Below are positions 19,530 to 31,834 of a stretch of 64,000 bases of DNA, piece by piece. Numbering within the stretch: the stretch's first letter is position 1; each line of letters opens with the position of its first letter. Source of the stretch: Solen grandis (taxonomy: Eukaryota > Mollusca > Bivalvia > Adapedonta > Solenidae). The stretch spans positions 54,410,798 to 54,474,797 of the forward strand of contig CM037791.1 in assembly GCA_021229015.1 (NCBI GenBank), read 5' to 3'. The notes beneath the pieces were generated by a model. It was given only the letters and a program-made list of their open reading frames with translations. It made no database searches and was not told where the DNA came from. The position numbers were made by a program, and so were the translations under genes.

Positions 19530-19900
19530 TATTCGTGTTATGTCACTGGTCGTCCGTCCGTTAGCGGTTTTGTGTCCACTCTGTATCTTAAGAACCACTG
19601 GAAGGAAATTGAAACTATTTGACAAAAAATTTAAGCATACAGAGAGGATGTGCAGAGCGTAGGTTTCGAGTGTCTTGGTTCAAGGTCAAGGTCAAACTTG
19701 CAGGTCAGATGTCATACTATTATAATGTTATTTCAGCTCTTTGTCTTAAGAAAAAATTTTAATGTTAAAATAGTTGTGTCTTTAATATTAACAGATTTAA
19801 ACTTTTGCCAGAAATAGCAACCATACTGAGATGAAGTGCAGATCAAGTGCAAGTTTCAGCTGTATTGGTTCAAGGTCACAGTATGAAGCAATATGTCATA
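19530..19900 (+). repeat. CGTCCGTCCG / GGTCAAGGTCA repeat remnant
   Basis: It contains GTCGTCCGTCCGTTAGCGG, followed by AAGAACCACTGGAAGG and TTGGTTCAAGGTCAAGGTCA, a layout shared with several short non-autonomous elements in the window. Ends are not clear. Confidence 0.4.
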
Positions 19901-19936
19901 CTGATACAATGCAAAAATATTTCGTGTTTGTTTATT

Positions 19937-20060
19937 AGTCCCCTACCGGTGTTTACTCAAGAGGGGGCTGTAAATTTGCCCTCCTTCTTTCCGTCAGATC
20001 AAAATTGTGGTGGAGATAGTAATGAAAGCCACATCTTATTAAAATGTTGCTGTTGATAAA
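19937..20060 (+). repeat. Truncated AGTCCCCTACCGGTG element
   Basis: It starts AGTCCCCTACCGGTGTTTAC, then a GAGGGGGCTGTAAATTTGCCCTCC stretch. This is the left half of the family present whole at 42561-42782. The right terminal repeat is missing. Confidence 0.65.
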
Positions 20061-20442
20061 GTGCTTATCCATTCGTCAATGGATGTTAATTGTCAATATC
20101 TTCGTGCGTATATTGCACAGGCTCTCAGTGGAGCTCTTGTTAGATATTCGGATGTATAGACTTATATCAGTATGATCCATCTGCCTCCTATACTCATACC
20201 CAACGAGCCCATTGTGACAAAGCACCCCCCCCCCTCCACTACTTATCCCTCTCAATAAATATTTCAAATCACATAACATTTAAAAAGTGTTAGTCTATTG
20301 TGAGATTTTGAGGTTTTGAGACAGATCAGTCAACACTGTCCCATCAACACTCCTCATTTTTATAATCATCTTCAAGATCAGAAAAGAAGTTGCTTAAACA
20401 AGGATGATTTCTTTAAAAATCAGGCTTTCATTACACCACGTT

Positions 20443-20535
20443 TAACCCTTTACCTCATGAATATTCATGTTCAAGTTTATATTGTATCAGGAAACAGAAG
20501 CGTCAAAACGAGTTAATATGAGGTAATGGGTTAAT
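20443..20535. repeat. Miniature inverted repeat (TTAACCC... GGGTTAA)
   Basis: TTAACCCTTTACCTCAT at the left pairs with ATGAGGTAATGGGTTAA at the right, about 90 bp apart. It is a MITE-like hairpin of the type seen again at 49825-50076, which has TAACCCTTTCCCTCATAT ends. Confidence 0.6.
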
Positions 20536-21779
20536 TTTTATCCAAGTTAGATTGTAAAATCTTCATTCAGGTTGCTGTTGGTGTCAGATCACCAGGTACA
20601 TTTCCAAGTGCAATACATTGTTTTATTTAGGCTGAAGTTACTTAGGTGAGTGATTTAGAGTCAAAATGAAATATCATCTGAACTAGGGCAAAGCACAGAA
20701 AAGTGCGGTTACCCAGCCAATATTGTAATCATAACCATTGTCTTCTGGAAGTGTGTGTTTTGATGATTTTATATCTTTTTCGTTTTCTTAGAAATATGAA
20801 AAATGATGTTAATATAGGTACATACCAATATTGTTGTTCCCTTATATAACCAGGAATCTTTTTATCAAAGTGTATTGTATACATGTGTTAAGAATTATTT
20901 CATCTTTTCATAAATTCTGTCTCTGGATGGTGCAGTGATGCTGCTTCATGACACCTAATCCTGACTAGTATGATTGTAAAGCCAGGACTGACAATGAAAC
21001 ATTTTCTTCGTATATTTCTAGAGAAAAAAGAGAATAGTTTCATGTTCAGCCCTTAAAACATGATCAGTAGTCATATAAGTTGAAAATTTGTTGTATACAG
21101 ATATTGTGCATGCTAATTTTATTTATTTAACTATTAATGCATTATTGTTGAAACTGTTGTTGATGAATGTTTAGTTTGATTGGGGTGGGTCTTTTTTAGG
21201 TTTTGTTGTTGCTGTTTTGTTCTTTGGCTTTTTAGGGAGGTTTGTTTTTGTTTTGGGGTTATTGTTTTGCTCACCTATGTACATTATGCTTTAAGAAATC
21301 TTCTTTTTGAAACCAATAGACAGGATTGTATTTCATGTGGCACATTTCATATCCCTATGTCATAACTGCTAAAACAGAGTTAATCCCTGGAAAATTGAGA
21401 CCCCCAGAGGAAATATTATTTTTTTTGGAAAATTTCTTAATTATATATTTCCACATTCTGTTTATAATTTTCAGAAAGTCAGATATTATTCATCACAGAG
21501 ACCTGTTGTATGTTTGTTTTAGAACTACAAATACAATGATATTGCTACTCAAATATTGATTGATTTGTTCATTTTTCATTGATGAAGTAGGAACAGAGTT
21601 TCATTTCCTGTTGATTTCTCATATGTATAATACATGTATACAATATATTATCCAGCCATAAAATATTATTAATCAAAAATGTTGCTGTGTATTTCTTATA
21701 CAGTATTTCAGAAATATAGGCATTTATAACATTATTGATTTGTTAAAATGACCATTTCATATATAAGACTATATATCTA
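20536..21779. other. AT-rich intergenic DNA
   Basis: I see no gene, RNA or clear repeat. Short open frames here have no recognisable domain. Confidence 0.5.
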
Positions 21780-21794
21780 AATAAAAAACACATG

Positions 21795-21890
21795 TCAGAT
21801 CCAGATGTTGTGGGTTCGAATCCCATTTGTGGGAGCTTTCCTAAGAGCCAAGTACTGGTCCAACCCAGGAATAGCCAAAATGGATAAGTA
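21795..21890 (+). repeat. tRNA-derived SINE fragment
   Basis: GTGGGTTCGAATCCCATTTGTG is a tRNA T-arm / pol III B-box pattern. It is followed by GCCAAGTACTGGTCCAACCCAGGAA, which also occurs beside the SINE at 33800. No A box or cloverleaf remains. Confidence 0.55.
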
Positions 21891-24261
21891 TAAATTGATA
21901 GAACTTGTTTCCAATATCAATTTAGTTTCTTGGGTGTATTTAACTTATTCTTTATATATTTACCGTGAATATTATACATGACGTCACAAATACATAATGT
22001 ATAGTCTAAGATAGAAATAAATTTACATGTATATTTATATAAGCTTTATTATAATAAAACTTAATATTATTATTATTTAATGCTTATATTTAGGTTTATT
22101 ATAATGAAATAAACCTGAAAGTGCGGATTAGGGCCATTGCCATGTTTGGTTTTATTTTTCTCAGATAATATTGCCTGTCACCCTTGCTTTCAAGTTGTTT
22201 CATATTTTAATGCAAATTGATAAAATACTGTGTTTTATCAGTGGAATAAAATCAATGTCATTCACTGATATCACCCAAACTGTGAGTAAATAGGTCCGAC
22301 GAAACTACTTTTTTGGATGATATTCAGTATAATATAATATACACATATATCAGTGTTATTAAGTCCTGTGTATAATTATATTAATATGTCCAATTAAGAT
22401 GGGTCTAACTTCACGTTTGTGAATTGTTATGTTGTTGAATGTAAAGTTATGGTTAGACAACTTTAAGTGAATGATAGTCTTATTTTCTAAGGGATTGCTT
22501 GAGGGAATTGAGTATGTACTTTGTGTTTGTTGTTTATAGTTTTGTGTGTGGTTGATAATGTTATATAAGTAATTAATCAGAATATGTTTGTATTTAAATG
22601 ATGTTTAGACATGTAGGTCGGGACCTAGATATTCCAGTCCTTAAATTGTTCTGCTGGTGTCCTGAGTTTGAATCTAGCTAGGGATAACATTTTTTGTACT
22701 ATTATTTTACCAGTATTATCAAATCTCTTAACTTCTTCATAAAAATGAATAAATTCAAAAATAAATAAAAAATGTCATACGTAAGTAAAATGTAACCCGG
22801 GGTTGTCAAAGATGAACAATGGGTGTCGATGATATGAATTCTTTAATAATCGTGGAATCAGACGATGTACAGAAGTAAATGAGAAAGAAGAAGCCTGTAA
22901 CATAGATAAGAAACCACAATAAGATATCGTAATGAAAACACAATATGGCAATTGGATTATTTCATAATCACACAATCGCGATAATAAATATCATTTCACA
23001 ATAAAACATCAGAGTAATTAGATCTGCATAGATCTATAACATAAAATAATTCTTACCAGATCGTGTCTAAAGATTTACACTTTAACATCAATATATATAT
23101 GGTGACAATATATATATAGGAAGAGACGGTAAATGTAATGGAAATATGGAAGCAGTCTCGCGACTGTCCTTCTCGATCCAAGACAAAATACAAACTGACG
23201 AGGGAAAGAAAGAGTTTTCAGGGTTGTGACGTGAGATTTTGGCGGTTTATGCAAGTTGAAAGGTTAAGTGCATGCATTCGAAGTGACCATTCATCAATAT
23301 TCACTCACTCATACATGACACTGAGCAGTTGTAAACAGTATTGAGTTAGGCGGATACTAAGAACACGATGACGTCACACAACTACTGGACAGATACAACT
23401 ACCGTATATATACACATAAAAACGCGGTATCGCAGGCAAGCATGGCAGTACTCTAAACTTATTATTTATAATATATATACAAAATATAGCATGGGTTACA
23501 AAAAGAATGAAAGTGATTAACAAGTTATTTTTTCCTTGACACAATGTAGTAATTAAACATTTCATTAATATTATCGGGCTCTTTTTAAAAATAGCATTCT
23601 TAGGCTTTATGTTGAGAAGTATGATTAAACTACTAGGTTTTATATGTAAAGATATGTTCATTATCTTGCCTTTTCATTAAACTTTAAACTGTGGGAGAGA
23701 TATCGAAAAGGAGAGAGGTGGATATGCTTACTGTATTGTTTTATTTTTTATTACTTATTAAGGAAGATCCTTAGGATATATATTGTTATATATGTGTGTT
23801 TACGGATATGTAGCTATCCAATATTTACTAGATACATAGATTCATCCGCGTGTGATAAGGATCGGATACACTAATTTAATTTCACATAAATGGAAATTTT
23901 TTTGTTTTGAATGAATATGGAATATATTTATCGAGAAATGATAAAATTTTAATGTTTTAATTTTCCTAAGCATGAAGTACTCAAACGAAATAAATATATT
24001 CTTTATAAAAGGCTTTGTCACAAAATAAAATGATTTATTTTGGCTTTGTCCAGCAAAATTATATCACTCACCAATTTGCTGTGTGTAGTGTTTATTATAT
24101 GGTGATTTTTTTAGTTAAATGCCATTTTAGATTTTTACATTATTGCAATATAGTTTGCAACATAACCAATTATGTACTGGTCATCAGTTTCTTATTATTA
24201 ACCTTTTATATCTATTAGTGTTTTAGTTCTATTCCTGAGGTGTGTTTTTTTTTTAATTTTT
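21891..24261. other. AT-rich intergenic DNA
   Basis: There is no supported gene. A degenerate tRNA-like B box (GAGTTTGAATCTAGCTAGGG) lies at about 22665-22685. The stretch 23120-23400 is less AT-rich and contains TGACGTCAC (23370), but it encodes nothing recognisable. Confidence 0.5.
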
Positions 24262-26152
24262 GCTCACCTTTTCCAAAGGTGAGCTACTCGTATTGTGACC
24301 GATGAATGTCCGGCGACCGCCATCCGTCGCTTGTCATTATCATTTAACTTACATGTAAAAGACATTTCCTCCTAAACTATCTGGCCAATTTTCATGAAAG
24401 TTTACTGGAATATTCCGTGGGTGGTCCTCTTCCAAAGTTGTTCAAAGAATTTACTTTCATATCAAAATCTGGTTGCCAAGGCAACTAAAATTGGAAAAAA
24501 TGTGAAAATTTCAAAAAATCTTTTCCTCCAAAAGTACTGACTGGATTTAAAATATTTTAACACAAATGTTCCTTTGGTAACTCTCTGCGAAAAGTGTAAA
24601 CAAAAATTGGATCCATTCCATCCCTTTTGTTTTAGTTCACATGAGCACAAAGTGCCCACGCTGAGCTTTTAGGATCACTGAATGAATGTTGTCCGGCCGC
24701 CTTTCATCTACAATTCATTTACATTCTTGCAATTCATTTCTTCAGCAACCTCCTTTAAACACATGACATTATTTATACCCGTTACTATCAATTAATACTG
24801 ACCTGGCTAGACCAAAGTTATTGCCCTTGAAAAATCAAAAATCAGCAGCTTCGATAAGCATCTGCACATATAAAACAGTCTTAATGAAACTTATGCATAA
24901 TCATATTGGCTATGATATCTCAGCCTAGTTCAATAATGGAAGATATAAGACTTATATCATGGATGACATCCGACTCATAAATCTGGAATTGCTTTAGAAA
25001 TAAACATGTCATTAAAGTTTACTATGCTTATTCATTTCTGAAGCAGTCTTCTTCAAAGAGAATGTATATTGTCATAATCTCATGGCCAACGTTATGGCTA
25101 ATACCAACTCAGTTGATCAGGAGTTATTGTCATTGAAATAATAAGAAAATCCAGTTTACACTTTGTTTACATTCTATCATCTCTATATTGAAAAACATCA
25201 TGTTCAAACTAAGGAAGACCGTTCCCGTTGGCGAAGTGGTTAGAGCGTCTGCCTCAGGAGGAGGAGGTCGTGGGTTCGATTCATAGCAGCGACATACAAA
25301 AATTGTAATAATATATGGTACTGACATGGCTAACTTGCTTGGTGATCAGCATTTAAGGGTAGTTCCAGGACTGGTTGGCTCGATGTCAGGATAATGTGAC
25401 TGGGTTTGGTATTATGTCACATTACTGTAAGGTGATACTGCAGTCTGTCAGCATTATATCTCCCTCAAGTCTCCAAATGACTGAAATACTATCGGTTTGG
25501 ACGTTTAAGGATGAAACAAACAATTATACTTAAAGACAATATTACTGGCCATACAATCTCTAACACATTTGATTACGTTTGATATTGGACAGATAGTTCT
25601 TGAGTTATTGCCTTTTAAATATCACAAAATTGAACAATTTTGGCATCATCACTCTCTACAATCTTCATTCTTCAACCTTTATGACAATGTAAGCAAATAT
25701 TAATTATGGCTGATATCAGCTAAGTTTAAGGCCTTAATTATAAAAAAAGATTTCACATTCTTTACACTCTAGGATCTGCAATTATGAACAACTCTAAATC
25801 AGACTTTAAATTTAAATGACTAAAGTATCTTAACTGAATTTGATAATGGCTTATAATGAACCAATATATCTAGTGTTATGGCCCTTAAAATATCACAATT
25901 TTGCCATGTGTACACGTTTAGCATCTTCATTTCTCAAGCAATTCTCATATATTATTTGTCAATGTCTTTCCAAGTTTGATTAAGGCTAATATAGACCAAG
26001 TGGCCCTTTAATTTCCAAAAAGAACATACAATCAGGCATATTCATTTATGAAAAAATTTTGATTAAAACAATGACATAGAAATCATTGCATCTTTATGGA
26101 AATCAGTGATACTTAGGTGAGCGATATAAGGCCATCATGACCCTCTTGTTTA
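24262..26152 (+). mobile_element. GCTCACC-type transposon with internal second terminus
   Basis: It starts GCTCACCTTTTCCAAAGGTGAGC, a hairpin end, followed by GTGACCGATGAATGTCCGGCG. It ends AGGTGAGCGATATAAGGCCATCATGACCC near 26115-26152. A second related left end (AGTTCACATGAGCACAAAGTG, then GGATCACTGAATGAATG) begins at 24634, so this is either a nested or a composite copy. A tRNA-derived SINE lies inside (25225-25510). No transposase is visible. Confidence 0.65.
25225..25510 (+). repeat. tRNA-derived SINE
   Basis: The head carries both pol III internal promoter boxes: TGGCGAAGTGGTTAGAGCG (A box, 25239-25257) and GTGGGTTCGATTC (B box, 25271-25283). The body contains CAGGACTGGTTGGCTCGATG and GATAATGTGACTGGG, and the end CCAAATGACTGAAATAC. 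The body matches, in reverse, the copies at 33770-34010 and 38300-38540. Target duplications are not clear. The head does not fold as a functional tRNA. Confidence 0.78.
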
Positions 26153-26993
26153 AAATTGTTGAAATGTACTTTTAATGAAAATGATAATGTTTAGAATTTC
26201 AACAACAAAAAAACCCTTAAATATGTGTTTTGCTAAAAATCATTATATTGTCTGGCAGTATCAACCTGAGACATCTAAATATTCAGTGACCTTTCTTTGG
26301 CAGTTGTCGGTTTCCGATGTAAAACACGTGGACTTTAAGTAAGATACAACACGTATTATTATTATGTATTACGTTGAAGCGCATACGTATCACGTGCCCT
26401 GTTGGCCTTAATGATAATTTTATTGAGTTCGAAATTGAAGGTTGTGGGTTCGAATCTAGCTCAGGCCACAAATATTGTTAATATTTTTGTTGAATTCTTA
26501 CCAATATGTTTAAACTGTACAACATGCAACTCACAAGATTACTTAAATTATTGCCGGTTACTCGATAGGACTGACAGAAGAAGAAAGTAAAAAGACAGCA
26601 GCAGTTCAATGAATTATTCATTCATCCACTTACATTGCAAATGAATAAAAGAAAATTAATAATTGAAAGTAATTATGGATTTAAAAGGAATGTTTGTATC
26701 GAAGGTTCAAACCTGCAACTTCATGATTATAAGACCGCTGAGCTTACCACTAGGCCATCCAAACTTATTTATATTGTGAAGCATAGAAAACCATACTAGC
26801 AATTGAAAACAAATGATTTGATCGTAATTATCACGGAAACTAACGAAGTGTATCCCGGAGATTAATCAGTCTCAAGTCAATAGTGTATTATTTTTTGCCT
26901 GTACCATATGCTATTTCCAGCATGTCCAGTTCTAGTCCAAGATGGCATCGGAGAAATATGTATATATTATATATATTTATATATATATATATA
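26153..26993. other. Intergenic DNA with two tRNA-like remnants
   Basis: On the plus strand GTTGTGGGTTCGAATCTAGC (26440-26460) is a B box. On the minus strand 26695-26757 reads as a tRNA-like sequence (GGATGGCCTAGTGGTAAGC through to GCAGGTTTGAACC), with both A- and B-box patterns. Neither forms a convincing full cloverleaf, so I regard both as SINE heads or tRNA pseudogenes. TA-rich simple sequence lies at 26960-26992. Confidence 0.5.
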
Positions 26994-27165
26994 TTGCAGT
27001 AAATCTCAATAATAAGACCACCCTTCGGACTGCTGTGAACTGGTCTTAATAATGAGGTGGTCTGATAATCAAGTTAACAACAAAAGGGGAAAAGTGGGAC
27101 CTGAAAAAAATGTTCTTAATAGTGAGGTGGTCTTTATATGAGGTTTTATATATATTGTAGTGATT
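26994..27165. repeat. Miniature element with (C)AATAA-AGACCACC ends
   Basis: CTCAATAATAAGACCACC near the left (27005) is echoed by repeated TCTTAATA-TGAGGTGGTCT blocks (27044-27065 and 27115-27135) in inverse sense. It resembles the CTTAAGCGG elements at 48636 and 60902 in layout. Confidence 0.5.
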
Positions 27166-27572
27166 TAATTTGATAAATATATTTTCCCAAAATCCCATCT
27201 CTAAAATACGTATGCTTGAGTTTTCTTGAAAAATATAATATTGGCACTTATCCTAAACTCAGAAGACGGTTATGTCATGACTTTGGGAATAATTGTTTTT
27301 ATGTCAGCCTAGCTAGGCAGGTACATGTATCTTCGTCTAGATTGTCTTTAAGTCTCTCTTTTTGAGTTAGGAAACATGTATCTTTTTAAACACCCAAGTT
27401 TATTTGTTAATCCTCTGTCTTTGTTAGCAGAATTTGTGATCGCAACTCATTTACAAATGCAAGATGGATTTGGTTCAAACTTACATACTTGACTTTATAT
27501 GAAGTTGAACGTGAAGGTTAGATTTTGTGCTCTTATGAACCTTTAAATAATTATGACCTTTTGTTACTTTTT

Positions 27573-28447
27573 AGCTCGACTATTCGAAGAATTTAAGAGT
27601 TACTGCAGTCACCCTTGGTTGGCGTTGGATTTGCAGCTATTTGTTTAAAGTTTTGCATGTTACTTTCTAATATAATACAAATTATGGCGGCCCATTTCAA
27701 ACTTAGAAATATGGATTAAGTTTTGCATGTAAGGTACTTCGTGTCTATATTTCAGTATTTAGGCATGAGATTGATTTGAAAAACTTTTAGCACGTTCAGG
27801 GTTATTATACTATCAAGGTAGTTTACTCTTGATGTAATTTATTATAAATTATGCCAACTTTTTAACTTAGAAATTTTGGTTAAAATTTGTATGCAAGGGG
27901 CTTTCATGCTTATATCTCAATATCGAGTCATAGTTTTATTTTAAACTTCTTTAATATGTTTAGCTGTATCATACTAATGAGACTAATACATACTAATTAT
28001 CGTTTTTGACGAATATAATTATTACCACTTTTTTCATAGACTCTTTGTTTAAGTATTGCACGCAATAGAACATTTCTTAAGTTTTGCATGCAAGCTACTA
28101 TCCAGTTTATATCTCATAAATAATTGAACGTTTTATGAGTGTGTTCAAAGGCATCAGAAAACCAAGAAGGATAACTCTTGACTAAGTTTAATACAAATTA
28201 TTGCCCTTTTTGTAACTTAATATTATGGTTAAAGTTTTGCATGCACAGTGTTATTATGTCTCAATAACTAGGCATGGGATTGATTTTAGACTTCATAATC
28301 ACATTGGAGGGTATCAGACTTCAATATATATCATTTTTGATTATAGTGATTATATTGTAGGTGAATGGCAAGAATTAAATAATTTCATTTGATTTACCAA
28401 CAGCATTTCATATAGTCGAGCTTGCTGTCTGATGGACATGTCTTGTT
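27573..28447 (+). mobile_element. AGCTCGACTAT-ended dispersed transposon
   Basis: The left end is AGCTCGACTATTCGAAGAAT. The right end is ATATAGTCGAGCTTGCTGTCTG, giving an inverted AGCTCGACTAT pair. The interior holds several diverged units of 150-200 bases, each carrying AAGTTTTGCATG (27647, 27719, 28081, 28231) and a TATATCTCA-TA block. A fragment is at 3660-3797. It has no coding capacity. Confidence 0.68.
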
Positions 28448-29700
28448 CTTATATAAAGATATGTAAGCAAAATCTTGTGAACGCTACGCCTCTTACACAA
28501 CAGGAGGAATTAGGTTCAAACCATTTACACTTGTCTTCATATGTGACTTTGCATGAAGGCAGTGTTTCATGACCACTATTTTTGTTTCTGGAGTTAAGGC
28601 CATCGATCACTTTTCCTGTACAGGGCTCTGTAGGTAGAATCCTGTGAATTTCAATTTTACTAATATACAATCACTGTATTGTTTTAAAGGGAAGTAAATT
28701 TTGTAAAATGGACTTAGTGAAAAAGCATGTAAAGCTTGATGACAGATGGTACAATAGTTTAAAAAGTTATGGCCATTTTTTTCACGACGACGGCGGGTGG
28801 CGCCTCCAATGATTACGACACCGGAATGATGCCAATACCTCAAGTTTTTTTGTTTTGTTTTTTTAAACAGCAATGCTAATAAAGAGACAGGTGAGAGGAT
28901 GTGCAAACTCTTAAGATTTGATAACATTTAATGTTAGTATTTTGTGTCCTCAACTGCTCGATCATATCCTTCCCTCTACACGATCCTACTAACTCTCAGA
29001 CTGAACCAACTTGAACCTTAGACTACTCGATTAATGTGCTCATTTTCTATCTCATAAGCTACCAGACCACTTACATTATCGTCGGAGGTCCTAACTGCGC
29101 CCCTGTCCTAACTCCACACCTTCTTTTTTATCGTAGTCTCGCTAGATTTTATCACACGCGTAAGTGAAAATGAGAATTTTATTTTACTTGTTTCTGTAAA
29201 TAAATTCATATTATTTTTTATGAAATATTGATTCAAACAGATAAATATTAAATTACTCTTTTTATGTGTATTTTTTTTTAAAACAAAATGATTTCTACGG
29301 AGAATGACCCCTTTACACTCAGATTTTAAAATAAAAGTATCTAGGAAATTCCATCTGCTGTGTTTACATATTTAAAAATGGAAGTCATATATGTGTACAA
29401 TTGCAATTGCTATGACGTCACCTAGGGGACGGGGTTAGGAACACACAAAATAATGGCATAATATTTGGCTCGTAAAGAATTAAATGTTATTTTTGAGTGA
29501 ATAATTTTTTATAAAAGAATATTTGGGGGGAATCAATGTGAATTTGATAGAATTAATTGCTACGTGAACAGTTTCTATTCTATTTATGTTGCATTTCCTA
29601 ATAAAATCTTAGAGGGGTGCTATTTAGGTACTCGAGGATATTTCTGATAAGCAACTAAAATAGAATATATCTTTACAGTGCAGATAGCAGGGACTTATAA
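28448..29700. other. Intergenic DNA
   Basis: There is no supported gene. The stretch 28780-28830 is a GC-richer island (GACGACGGCGGGTGGCGCC) in otherwise AT-rich DNA. I could not assign it. Confidence 0.45.
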
Positions 29701-29708
29701 GCGTTATT

Positions 29709-29710
<2 letters not shown>

Positions 29711-29768
<58 letters not shown>

Positions 29769-29782
29769 AGAGAGAGAGAGAC
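29711..29782. repeat. (TA)n then (AG)n microsatellite
   Basis: There are about 27 TA units followed by about 7 AG units. Any open frame crossing it is spurious. Confidence 0.95.
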
Positions 29783-29884
29783 TCAAGCACACTCCCCATT
29801 GATCAACTGATCTACAAGGAAGCGATGCATTGTTTCACTCTACCATGTAGAGTTGATGAAACGCTTCTCGTCAAACAATAGCAC

Positions 29885-30540
29885 AGTGGTTTATTTTGAG
29901 AGGACAGTGGCTTTGTTTTGTGATGCTGACAAATTTTTATCAAAACTGTGCATGGGTGAGTACCGCATACAGCTTATTTATTTCTTCACCATATATTTCC
30001 ATGAATACGTTACTTAAGTTTAAAAGAAGTAATGGTTTGAAATAAAGACAAAATATTCCTTACCAGTAAGTTTTACTTTCATTTATGAGTTGTCATTATC
30101 ATGTAATTGTTTTAAATATAATATCAAGCATGAATTGGCAATTTTATTACAATACATAAATTAGTTTATTTGCGCAATTGAGATATATGGTAATAAAAAT
30201 GTGTTTAAAATATAAGAATTAAAGTGGGGTCAATCGACTTAAAAATGTATCCAATCTCATTTGGAAATTAAAGTTATCGAAAGTGATGTCTTTGTTCATT
30301 TAAAGTTTCTATATCAGCACTATGAATCTGAAACAATTACTGGTCATTTTCGATTTTGATTTGGATGGAAGGGAAGGAATCACAATGCGCTCAAATGTGT
30401 TGTACTATTGTAAGTTTTGGCTAATCAAATATTCCCTCCAGTGCATTTCTTTACGAAAAGACAGAATTAAAAATACCACGAGTTTCCTAATTATTTTTTC
30501 CTAACTTTTAGGTGATTGGATAGTCATATAGCCTTAGATC
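29885..30540 (+). repeat. Dispersed repeat family copy 2
   Basis: It is colinear with 8800-9560 and 34960-35480, sharing TGTGCATGGGTGAGTAC-GCATACAGCT, CACCATATATTTCCAT, CCAGTAAGTT-TACTT, and TTTTCGATTTTGATTTGGAT followed by AAGGAATCACAAT. Confidence 0.65.
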
Positions 30541-30924
30541 TGTGCAATATACTTCATGTGCGATAAGTAGAATTACTTCATTTGAATACTGTAACCCAGC
30601 TCATTCATGAATGAAATCAATGTCATGACCCCATGGACATACTGAGTGTTACCACGGCAGGAAATCACGTGACTTTTTTAGAAACGCGTACTGACAATAT
30701 GGTGGACTAAAACCTCCGATTCAGTCCATTTTTCAAATTATTTTATATTTTTACGTTCAAATTGTGCCGCAAATCTTGACTCATAGATACATAATGAATA
30801 AATATATGTATAGTAATAATAAATCAAATTAAAAGTGAAAGAACATATTTTTGAGTAAGACTATTTTTCACTTTGTATTTGGTTTATTTTTTATTCATTA
30901 TTTATTTATGAGTAAAGATCTGCA

Positions 30925-31200
30925 ACACAATTTGAATGTAAACTGTATCCAAAGCAGCACTGTGGTCAATGATGGCAACCATTGTCACTTGGTTGTTATC
31001 AGCCGTCCCTAACATATCACTGAATTTTGATCATTGCAGTCTATTCTCTATGGTTTTGCGATATGTACTTTGATATGAAGGAAGAAAGTTTATTTTCTTT
31101 CTTCAACAATTTGAAAATAGGGAAGCTTTTTCAAGTACCTTTAAAGAAATGAAACGATTGTGAGAGGTCTGTAATTTTGAATCTCCATGGAATAGGCCTA
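30925..31200 (-). pseudogene. Degenerate LINE reverse transcriptase fragment
   Basis: Read on the minus strand from 31200 down, the sequence carries, in order and across broken frames, the RT landmarks NYRPLTIVSFL, a LEK-like step, YQSTYRK and VAIIDHSAALDTV. The last corresponds to RT motif A, normally with AFDTVDH-like residues; the conserved Phe has become Leu. Stops and frameshifts are frequent and both ends fade away, so this is a decayed fragment of a non-LTR retrotransposon of the Jockey/I/CR1 group rather than a gene. Confidence 0.65.
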
Positions 31201-31801
31201 ATCACAGCATTCTTCAGTTATTATTGGAATGTACCGAATATCACTGTTTACGTGCACCAGTATCGACATCAAGCAAATATATACCTATATTGCCTAATAT
31301 GTCCTTTTGCAAGTGACATTATTATTTATAGCCATTTTGCCTCGCTTGTAATTCGGTTTTAGTAAATGAGATAAAGAATTATATTGTCTCTCTCCAACAT
31401 ATCTAACGCGCATAACTTTTTGGTTAAAAAAATAACTTATCATATGTGCTTCACCAGTAACATATTTAGCTGTTCCATGATCAGGATCATACCCATGACA
31501 TTCCACTTCGAAATGGACGCTCTTAACACCACAAACAGTTACAAGTATTCTAATTGTCTACGCACGTGCATATGTACATATATTGTATGGCGGCACCGAT
31601 TTTAAAGGCTCATATTAAGTTGGAATATATCATGTATTTATGAGGTACTATTGAAAATCTTTTTTTCCTTAAAAATGTATATTATATTTCTAACTGAATC
31701 CAATTATACCTTATACAATGAAATACGTATATATCTATATTTGAGGTTTCTTTTCAGGGGATACCCTAACTACAAGTACTTTAAACTGTTTTATTACATT
31801 T

Positions 31802-31834
<33 letters not shown>

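Noticed and set aside
25225..25300. tRNA gene
   Set aside because: A and B boxes are present but the acceptor and anticodon stems do not form, and the body continues as a repeat found elsewhere. It is a SINE head.
29678..29881. Open frame of 67 codons
   Set aside because: It runs through a (TA)n(AG)n microsatellite.
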